From contig NZ_LQIV01000023.1 in the NCBI RefSeq assembly GCF_001500125.1, positions 124,001 to 188,000 of the forward strand: a stretch of DNA of 64,000 nucleotides, read 5' to 3'. Shown here in pieces: positions 47,515-54,110 of this stretch. Below the pieces are notes generated by a model. That model was not told the DNA's origin. It searched no databases and saw only the letters and a list, made by a program, of their open reading frames with translations. Every line of letters starts with the position of its first letter. Positions within the stretch are counted from its first letter, which is position 1. The stretch comes from Mycobacterium sp. IS-1742 (GTDB lineage: Bacteria > Actinomycetota > Actinomycetes > Mycobacteriales > Mycobacteriaceae). The position numbers were made by a program, and so were the translations under genes.

Positions 47515-48992
47515 CGTACCGCCCCACCTGGAAGACCATCCCCGAGATGGTCCTGAGCACGGCGGACCGGTTCGGCGACGCGGAAGCCGTCGTCGACGGT
47601 CCGCTGCGCCTCACGTTCAACGAACTGGCCGAACGCGTCCGCCGTGCGGCGGGCGCGTTCGCCGGCTTCGGCATCACCAAGGGTGACCGGGTGGCGATCT
47701 GGGCGCCCAACTCGGCGGAATGGATGGTCGCCGCGTTCGGGCTGCTGACCGCGGGCGGGGTGCTGGTCCCCGTCAACACCCGGTTCAAGGCCGAAGAGGC
47801 CGCCGACGTGATCCGGCGCAGCGGGGCCCGCGCAGTGCTGGTGCAGCCGGGGTTCCTCGGGCAGGACTTCGACGTCCCGGCGGATGTGCCCGCCATCGAC
47901 CTGAAATCCGACTTCCTCAGCGCCGCAGAGCCGTTCGAACACCCGGGCGTCGCGGCGACCGACATCGCCGACATCATCTACACCTCCGGGACCACGGGAC
48001 GGCCCAAGGGCGTGATGATGAACCACCAGCAGACCCTGCGGCTCTACGAGGAATGGTGCGACCTGGCGGATCTGCGCCGGGGCGACCGCTACCTGATCGT
48101 CAACCCGTTCTTCCACACGTTCGGGTACAAGGCCGGTTGCATCGCGTCGATGATCCGCGGCGCCACCGTCCTGCCCGTGCCGGTGTTCGACGTCGACGCC
48201 GTCGTGGACCTCATCGCCGCCGAGCGGGTCACGATGCTGCCCGGGCCGCCGACGCTCTACCACGCGCTGCTGGCGGTGCCGGACAAGTCGAAGTTGGCCA
48301 CGCTGCGGGCAGGCGTCACCGGGGCCGCCGACATCCCCGTCGAGTTGATCCGGCGCATCCACGAGGAACTGCCGTTCCAGACCATCGCGACCGGCTACGG
48401 CCTCACCGAGGCGGGGACGGCGACGCTGTCTCGTCCCGGCGACTCGTTCGAGGACATCGCGACCACCGTGGGCACCGCCTGCGACGGGGTCGAGGTGCGG
48501 ATCGCCGAAGACGGCGAGGTGCTGGTCCGCGGCTACAGCGTGATGCAGGGCTACCTCGATGATCCGGCCGCCACCGCCGAAGCCGTCGACGAGCAGGGGT
48601 GGCTGCACACCGGCGACCTGGGCACGCTCGACGAGGCCGGCCGGTTGCGGATCGTCGGCCGCAAGAAGGACATGTTCATCGTCGGCGGCTTCAACGCCTA
48701 TCCGGCCGAGATCGAGGGGTTCCTGCTCGAACACCCCGACGTGGCGCAGGCCGCGGTCATCGGAGTGCCCGACGAGCGGATGGGACAGGTGGGCAAGGCG
48801 TTCGTGGTCCTACGCGACGCCGGCCACCGCCCCAGCGCGGACGAATTGATCGCCTGGAGCCGCGAAAGAATGGCCGGCTATAAGGTTCCGCGGTCGATCG
48901 AATTCCTCGACGCGCTACCGTTGAACGCCACCGGCAAGGTGATGAAGGACCGGCTCCGCGCCGAACTTGCTGAGCGCTCGCACAACGCGTAA
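47511..48992 (+). CDS. Acyl-CoA synthetase, FadD3-like
   Basis: A 493-residue ANL ligase. The motifs YTSGTTGRPKGVMM, GYGLTEAG, DGWLHTGD-type hinge (QGWLHTGDLG), GRKKDMFIVGGFNAYPAEIE and LNATGKVMK are complete. From memory its length and sequence resemble FadD3, the ligase that activates the CD-ring propionate of cholesterol, more than typical long-chain ligases (INPFFHTFGYKAG is close to the FadD3 segment). I infer a bulky cyclic acid substrate, but do not claim FadD3 itself. GTG start overlapping the amidohydrolase stop. Confidence 0.9.
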   Translation: MTYRPTWKTIPEMVLSTADRFGDAEAVVDGPLRLTFNELAERVRRAAGAFAGFGITKGDRVAIWAPNSAEWMVAAFGLLTAGGVLVPVNTRFKAEEAADVIRRSGARAVLVQPGFLGQDFDVPADVPAIDLKSDFLSAAEPFEHPGVAATDIADIIYTSGTTGRPKGVMMNHQQTLRLYEEWCDLADLRRGDRYLIVNPFFHTFGYKAGCIASMIRGATVLPVPVFDVDAVVDLIAAERVTMLPGPPTLYHALLAVPDKSKLATLRAGVTGAADIPVELIRRIHEELPFQTIATGYGLTEAGTATLSRPGDSFEDIATTVGTACDGVEVRIAEDGEVLVRGYSVMQGYLDDPAATAEAVDEQGWLHTGDLGTLDEAGRLRIVGRKKDMFIVGGFNAYPAEIEGFLLEHPDVAQAAVIGVPDERMGQVGKAFVVLRDAGHRPSADELIAWSRERMAGYKVPRSIEFLDALPLNATGKVMKDRLRAELAERSHNA

Positions 48993-49003
48993 ACGGCATT
49001 TCC
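48989..49003. promoter_or_regulatory. Island operator variant at the FadD3-like stop
   Basis: GTAAAC-GGC-ATTTCC overlaps the TAA stop. Eleven of twelve arm bases fit the relaxed consensus. It lies 78 bases ahead of a second site at 49067-49081, so the pair may act together on the Mce-associated genes. Confidence 0.45.
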
Positions 49004-49066
49004 GCTGGCAACTGCGGTGTTGAGCGTGATGACGATCCGGTATCGTCGGGTCCGTAATCAAAATTG

Positions 49067-49081
49067 AAGAACGGCATTCTC
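49067..49081. promoter_or_regulatory. Island operator before the Mce-associated genes
   Basis: AAGAAC-GGC-ATTCTC, 31 bases before GTG 49112, with the GGGAGG ribosome site (49101-49106) in between. It puts the Mce-associated membrane protein genes under the same candidate regulator as the mce operon. Confidence 0.65.
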
Positions 49082-49111
49082 ACGACTAGCAGTACAGAGA
49101 GGGAGGTCGCC

Positions 49112-50008
49112 GTGCCGTCATTCAAACGTCGAGCACCGGTGCTCGACGGGGAGCGCGACTCCGGAACGGCGCCGCAGCCCGACCGTGCGGAGGAGGTCGA
49201 CGACGCTCTGGCCCTCGCCGAGGAGGCCGAGGCGGAGGCCGCCGAGGCCGCGGCGGCGGCGGCCGCCGCCAGGGCGCGGGCGCGAGCGATCCGGCTGCGC
49301 CGCGAAGCCGCCGCCGCAGAGGCGGCCAAGGGCACCGGCACCACCGAGGCCCCGGTGACCCCCGAGACCCCAGACACCCCCGACGCCTCTGACGTCGAGG
49401 CCGCCGAGGACACCGAGGCCGCTGCCGGCGAGGAGACCGCCGATACCGACACGGCCGGCGAACCCGACGCCGATGCCGCCGCGGCGCCCGAGCCCTCCCG
49501 CGCCGGACGGCGCCGACTGCCCGGGCTGAGCTGGAAACGCGCCGCCGTCGGCGCGGCCGTGCTGGTCATTTGCGCGGCGCTGGCCGCGAGCGGCTACATG
49601 GTGTGGCATCACCGGCAGGCGACGGACGAGCAGCAGCGCGCGGCCGAGTACGCGGCGGCCGCACGGCAGAGCGTGGTGAGCCTGATGTCGCTGGACTTCA
49701 ACAAGGCCGAGGAAGACGTGCAGCGCATCATCGACAACTCCACCGGGCAGTTCAAGGAGGAGTTCGAGTCGCAGGCCGAGGCATTCGCACAGGTCGCGCA
49801 GGAGTCCAAGGTCATCACCGAGGTCACCGTGAACTCCGCGGCGGTCAAGGAGATGGACGAGGACTCCGCGCTGGTTCTGGTGTCGGCCACCTCGAAGATC
49901 ACCAACTCGACGGGTGCGCGCCAAGACCCGCGGTCGTGGCGCCTGGCCGTGGACCTCGACCGAGATGGAGACCAGATCAAGATGTCGAAAGTCGAGTTCG
50001 TGCCGTGA
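49112..50008 (+). CDS. Mce-associated membrane protein
   Basis: A 298-residue protein of the Mas type found with Mce systems. The start is GTG 49112 behind GGGAGG. About 140 residues of low-complexity Glu/Ala/Asp/Thr and a short Arg/Ala coiled stretch precede one membrane helix (AAVGAAVLVICAALAASGYMV), after which comes a periplasmic alpha+beta domain (QQRAAEYAAAARQSVVSLMSLDF, then SKITNSTG) like that of VirB8/NTF2 folds. It probably stabilises the importer. It is co-translated with a second such protein. Confidence 0.88.
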   Translation: MPSFKRRAPVLDGERDSGTAPQPDRAEEVDDALALAEEAEAEAAEAAAAAAAARARARAIRLRREAAAAEAAKGTGTTEAPVTPETPDTPDASDVEAAEDTEAAAGEETADTDTAGEPDADAAAAPEPSRAGRRRLPGLSWKRAAVGAAVLVICAALAASGYMVWHHRQATDEQQRAAEYAAAARQSVVSLMSLDFNKAEEDVQRIIDNSTGQFKEEFESQAEAFAQVAQESKVITEVTVNSAAVKEMDEDSALVLVSATSKITNSTGARQDPRSWRLAVDLDRDGDQIKMSKVEFVP

Positions 50009-50625
50009 CCGAGAAGAACGACGACGCGCTCGAGGTGTCGGGCGAACCCGAGGTGTCCGACGCCGAGTCGTCGGCCGTGGAACTCGACGCAGCCGACGAC
50101 ACCGTCCGCGACGACGCGGCGGCCCAACCGTCGCGGCGGCGTGGGCCGAAAATTGCCGCGGCGGTGCTTGCCGTCGCGCTGGTGGCCTCGGTGGGCGCGG
50201 CGGCCTGGCTGTTCTTCACGCAGTTCCGGGTGGACCAGGAGACCGGTCCGGAGGCGGCGAAGGTGGCCCTCGACGCCGCCACGGAGGGTTCGGTGGCGTT
50301 GCTCTCGTACTCCCCGGACACCCTCGAGCAGGACTTCGCCACCGCCAAAACCCGGCTCACGGGCGATTTCCTGGAGTACTACACGCAGTTCACCGAGGAG
50401 ATCGTCACGCCTGCGGCCAAGCAGAAGTCGGTCAAGACGGACGCCTCGGTGGTCCAGGCCGCGGTGTCGGAGATCCAGCCGGACTCCGCGGAGGTTCTGC
50501 TCTTCATCAACCAGACGACGACGAGCAAGGAGAACCCGGACGGCGCGTACGCCGCGAGCGCGGTGAAGGTGGGCCTGACCAAGGTCGACGGCGCCTGGCT
50601 GATCTCGTCCTTCGACCCGGTGTGA
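50005..50625 (+). CDS. Mce-associated membrane protein
   Basis: A 206-residue partner of the preceding protein: an acidic N-terminus, one membrane helix (IAAAVLAVALVASVGAAAWLFF) and a periplasmic domain (AKVALDAATEGSVALLSYSPDTLEQDFATAK, NQTTTSKENPDG). GTG 50005 overlaps the upstream stop (GTGA). The domain structure matches its neighbour, so the pair arose by duplication and may form a heterodimer with the Mce complex. A 71-base gap separates it from the ChaB-like gene. Confidence 0.88.
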   Translation: MTEKNDDALEVSGEPEVSDAESSAVELDAADDTVRDDAAAQPSRRRGPKIAAAVLAVALVASVGAAAWLFFTQFRVDQETGPEAAKVALDAATEGSVALLSYSPDTLEQDFATAKTRLTGDFLEYYTQFTEEIVTPAAKQKSVKTDASVVQAAVSEIQPDSAEVLLFINQTTTSKENPDGAYAASAVKVGLTKVDGAWLISSFDPV

Positions 50626-50696
50626 CGCTCGGCCCGCGTTTGTCCGCCATGGAGCAGGGGTAGCCCCGAAGGAGTCGACGGACACGGGAGGCCACG

Positions 50697-51116
50697 ATGC
50701 CCAAGACCACGAAGAGCGGTCAGGCCAAGAAGAGTGAGTTGCCCAGCACCCTGAAGAAGTCGGACGCCAAAGCGCAGCGGACGTTCGCCAAGGCACACGA
50801 TTCGGCGGCCGACGAGTACGGGGAAGGCGAGCGGGCACACCGGGTCGCCTACAGCGCACTCAAGCACAGTTACGAAAAGGTCGGCGACCATTGGGAGCCG
50901 AAGGACGAGAAGGGCCCGTCGGACCAGCGGGCCAAGAGCGGCGGGCCGAACGCCAAGGGCGGGACCGCCGAAGGCGTCAACGCCAATGCGTCGAAGAAGC
51001 ACCTCGTCGACGTCGCGCGACGCCTGCAGATCGCCGGCCGTTCGACGATGTCCAAGGACGAGCTCGTCTCGGCGATCAAGAAGGCCAACCGGCGCGAGTC
51101 CGCCCGCAAACGCTAG
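50697..51116 (+). CDS. ChaB and Rho N-terminal domain protein
   Basis: A 139-residue basic protein. Residues about 15-75 fit the ChaB fold (LPSTLKKSDAKAQRTFAKAHDSA, then AHRVAYSALKHSYEKVGDHW); the last 40 residues (KKHLVDVARRLQIAGRSTMSKDELVSAIKKA) fit a Rho_N/SAP-like nucleic-acid-binding domain. ATG 50697 follows GGGAGG. No link to the catabolic island is evident; it marks the island's right border. Convergent with the MFS gene, with 4 overlapping bases at the stops. Confidence 0.88.
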   Translation: MPKTTKSGQAKKSELPSTLKKSDAKAQRTFAKAHDSAADEYGEGERAHRVAYSALKHSYEKVGDHWEPKDEKGPSDQRAKSGGPNAKGGTAEGVNANASKKHLVDVARRLQIAGRSTMSKDELVSAIKKANRRESARKR

Positions 51117-52393
51117 CGCTCATCGCGCGGGGCGGGGTGGGCCTCGAACGTCTCGAGCAGCATGCGCTCCTGTTCGCGCCGCATTCCCCGGCGGGCCTTG
51201 CCCCGGGTGATGAGGATCCCGACGGTGGCCAGAGTCCATACCGCGTACTGGACCGTCCACGCCCACCGGAACGACTCGAACCCATACCCACCCGTCGCGT
51301 CGAGGATCTGGCCCATCGCCTGCATCACCAGCAGCGACGCCAGGAAACCGCCCATGTTCACCATCCCCTGGGCGGTGCCGAGCGTGGCGCTCGGATTGAA
51401 CGTACGCGCGAAGTCGAAGCCCACCATCGAACCCGGGCCACCGACCGAGATGACGACCACCAGCGTCACGAGCAGCCAGAGCGGGGCCGGGCCGGGCAGC
51501 GCCAGCACCACCGTCCACACCAGCGCGTTGGACCCGATGATCCCGAGCACCAGCCATGATCTGCGGTGCGGATGCCTGCCGGTCAGGATGCCGATGACGA
51601 TCCCCGAGGCGATGGCCGAGGCCACGGAGATCGACAGCAGCGCGCCCGCGGCGGAGGTGGACAGGCCCTGCGAGACGGTCAGGTACGGCACGCCCCACAT
51701 CAGCGCGAACACCGTCACCGAGAACTGGGTGCCCATGTGGGTGAAGAAGCCCAGCCGGGTGCCCGGTCTGAGCCACACGGTCTTGACGCTGCGCAACGTG
51801 TCACCGACCGTGCCCGTCGACTCGGGCACGTGCCTGCCCGAGGGCGTGTCCTTGACCAGCACGAGCGTCAACACCAGCGAGACCACGCCCAGAGCGGCCA
51901 CCGACGTGTACGCCGTCGTCCATCCGGCGACCCCCAGGACCGCCAGGAACGGCACGGCGGACAGCACCTGGCCCAGTTGGCCGCAGATCCCGGTCAGCTG
52001 CGTGACCAACGGGACCCGCTTGGGGGCGAACCAGTGCGGCACCAGGCGCAGGACGGAGATGAACGTGAGTGCGTCCCCGAGCCCGAGAACCGCCCTGGCC
52101 GCGATGGCCGCGGGCAACGATTCGCTCACCGCCAGCGTCAGCTGACCGGACGCCATCAGCGCGGCCCCGGCGACGATGAGCGCCTTGGATCCGAAGCGGT
52201 CGAGAAGCACCCCGGCAGGCACCTGCGCACCGGCGTAGACGACGACCTGCAGGACGACGAAGGTGGCCAGCACCCCCGGGGTCGCCGAGAAGCGTTCGGC
52301 GGCGTCGAGACCGGAAACCCCCAGGGTGGTGCGGTCCATCACCGCGACGATGTAGGCCAGCAGTCCGGTGGCCCACACGATCCAGGGGCGCAC
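51113..52393 (-). CDS. Major facilitator superfamily transporter
   Basis: A 426-residue, 12-helix MFS protein. I start at GTG 52393 (GGAGG six bases upstream) because the first membrane helix begins at residue 4; longer frames add a polar leader with no ribosome site. Loop motifs typical of the family are visible (LLDRFGSK after helix 2, TGRHPHRR after helix 6). It ends in a basic, cytosolic tail (RGMRREQERMLLETFEAHP). Substrate unknown; nearest types are organic-anion or sugar-acid symporters. It is divergent from a MerR gene with a 314-base gap. Confidence 0.88.
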   Translation of the reverse strand: MRPWIVWATGLLAYIVAVMDRTTLGVSGLDAAERFSATPGVLATFVVLQVVVYAGAQVPAGVLLDRFGSKALIVAGAALMASGQLTLAVSESLPAAIAARAVLGLGDALTFISVLRLVPHWFAPKRVPLVTQLTGICGQLGQVLSAVPFLAVLGVAGWTTAYTSVAALGVVSLVLTLVLVKDTPSGRHVPESTGTVGDTLRSVKTVWLRPGTRLGFFTHMGTQFSVTVFALMWGVPYLTVSQGLSTSAAGALLSISVASAIASGIVIGILTGRHPHRRSWLVLGIIGSNALVWTVVLALPGPAPLWLLVTLVVVISVGGPGSMVGFDFARTFNPSATLGTAQGMVNMGGFLASLLVMQAMGQILDATGGYGFESFRWAWTVQYAVWTLATVGILITRGKARRGMRREQERMLLETFEAHPAPRDER

Positions 52394-52707
52394 TCGGACC
52401 CTCCGTCGATTGGCTGATGTGTCCCTTCCATCGTGTCCCACCCACGACGGTGCCCACGCCCGGATCGGCTGTGACCTTCGCTGGAAGCGGGCCGCGTCGG
52501 CGACCGGGCGCCGCCTGCGAGTTGGCTGAAAATGCACACACATGTCAATTGGGTCCGGTGAGGTTCCATGTTGTTCCTGATCATGGGGTATGTGTGACGG
52601 CGAACGCGATTTCCGCGCGAACTCGAACCGAGTTCGCTAGTTTCCCCGTACCGCGGGTACAGTGATTTGTGCCGCGGTTCGGAGCGCGATGCGCGGGAGG
52701 AGGGATC
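52394..52707. other. Divergent MFS/MerR intergenic region
   Basis: A 314-base stretch with no gene. It holds two notable dyads near the MerR gene (52617-52637, 52648-52660, listed separately). The left part has CACACAT and ATGTGTG (around 52535 and 52591) as loosely spaced inverted copies; nothing else stands out. Confidence 0.6.
52617..52660. promoter_or_regulatory. Two perfect dyads upstream of the MerR gene
   Basis: GCGAACTCG (52617-52625) and CGAGTTCGC (52629-52637) form perfect 9-bp arms with spacer AAC. GTACC-GCG-GGTAC at 52648-52660 is a second perfect dyad. Both lie 48 to 91 bases ahead of the MerR start; the first is a probable operator, perhaps autoregulatory. Confidence 0.6.
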
Positions 52708-53442
52708 GTGGACGTGGTCGAGTACCGGCTGAACGAACTGTCGAGGATCTCAGGCGTCAGCACCCGCAACATCCGCGCCTACCGGGAACGCGGACTGCTC
52801 GACCCGCCGCGCCGCCAGGGCCGGTCGGCGTTCTACAGCCCCTATCACCTGGCGCAGCTCGACACGATCAACCAGCTGCTGCGCCGCGGGTTCAGTTCCG
52901 CACACATCGCCGAGTTCTTCGCGAGCATGCGGGCCGGCGCCGACCTCGCCGACATCCTCGGACTGCAGCGTTCGCTGTTCACCGCCGACGACCGGCGTGA
53001 CGACATCCCGGCGGCCGTCGGGGACCTCGACATCGACCCCGCCGGCGACGAGGCGGGCCAGCTCGTGGCGTACGGCCTCGCCGATGTCGTCGACGACCGC
53101 GTGGTGTTCCTCGATCCGTCGATCGCCGGGATCGTCGGCCGGGCGGCCGACCCGATGCTCTACGTCCGGGCCATCCTGCGCATCGTGGCCTCCACCCGCC
53201 GCGACGTCGACACCCTCGCCGGGGTGGTGGCCGACGCGCTGCAGGAGTGCATCGAGGCGCGGTTCGGCCCCGATCGGACCCCGGACCCGCTGGAGATGCA
53301 CCGCATGGTCCAGGACTACCGCGAACTGGCCAACAGGCTCGTCGCGCGCCACCTCGACGAGGCGTTGCACGCGCAGATGGCGTGGCGGTGCGGGGACGGG
53401 TCCGCCGACCGCGACGTGCCGCCGCGCCCGGTGTCCAGGTGA
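52708..53442 (+). CDS. MerR-family transcriptional regulator
   Basis: A 244-residue regulator. The N-terminal winged helix has YRLNELSRISGVSTRNIRAYRERGLLDPPRRQG, the MerR signature; a dimerisation coil follows, then a C-terminal all-helical domain of about 130 residues with no Cys cluster, so it is not a metal sensor of the MerR/SoxR kind. GTG 52708 follows GGGAGGAGGG; GTG 52714 is an alternative. It is divergent from the MFS transporter, its likely target. Effector unknown. Confidence 0.9.
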   Translation: MDVVEYRLNELSRISGVSTRNIRAYRERGLLDPPRRQGRSAFYSPYHLAQLDTINQLLRRGFSSAHIAEFFASMRAGADLADILGLQRSLFTADDRRDDIPAAVGDLDIDPAGDEAGQLVAYGLADVVDDRVVFLDPSIAGIVGRAADPMLYVRAILRIVASTRRDVDTLAGVVADALQECIEARFGPDRTPDPLEMHRMVQDYRELANRLVARHLDEALHAQMAWRCGDGSADRDVPPRPVSR

Positions 53443-54110
53443 ACCCGATGCGACTGTGACGGTGGCGTCGCCGTCGCCTCGCCGGGCGCGCACCTGCGCC
53501 AGGTGGAGCTCGACAAACGCCAGGTCGCGGGCATCGGAGTGGGCATCGACCACCTTCAGAAGCCGCAGTTCGGCCGGTGGGACGGGAAACCTTACCGATC
53601 AGTAAGTATCTACAGCAAACTCTCCGGCTCGATCTGGGCCGTCGACCGAACAGATCGGCCCGGACTGTCGACCCATTTGCGGCCCTGACCACGCGATTCG
53701 AGTGCCGGAAAATTCAGATAACGATTTGGTAACGATAATGCGTTGATCAGCGGAGTTATAGCTACTCGACCGTAACCACCCGCCAGCAGGACGTTTGTCC
53801 CGGAAGCCGCGCGCGCCATCTGAACGGCGTGTTACCGGAGCGCGGGTTACCCGGGCGTAGAACTCGCCAGTAACCGATTCGGTGGCCCGGGAGCAGCTCC
53901 TTCTTATGCCACTCTTAGTGGGGTTGCGTTGTCCGCAGGCAGACGTCAGGAGAGGTCCGCTCGCGACAGCGACCAGCCTGGATTCGACGCCGAATCGCCG
54001 CAGGCCCGCCGCAGGGGAGCGCGGGACCGCCGCAGGGGACCACCCGATACGCCGACGTTCGCGAGCATTACGCGCGGGCGCGAGAGCACCACCGAGGGAG
54101 ATAACGAGAA
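53443..54110 (+). promoter_or_regulatory. Long fas leader/promoter region
   Basis: A 668-base stretch without a convincing gene. It contains: a near-palindrome CTTAC-C-GATC-A-GTAAG at 53591-53606; TAACGAT repeated at 53719-53725 and 53730-53736 (one helical turn apart), next to GATAAT (53734-53739) as a possible -10; CCACT-CTT-AGTGG at 53909-53921; and CCGCCGCAGGGGA at 54006-54018 and 54027-54039 with a shorter copy (CGCCGCAGG) at 53996. Known mycobacterial fas promoters are bound by the activator FasR; one or more of these dyads may be its site, but I cannot say which. The GTG of fas follows GGGAG by ten bases. Confidence 0.55.

Noticed and set aside
1..50625. Identification of the island as the cholesterol (mce4/KstR) locus
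   Set aside because: Ring-degradation markers such as kstD, kshA, hsaA-D are absent and the operator does not look like the KstR motif I know.
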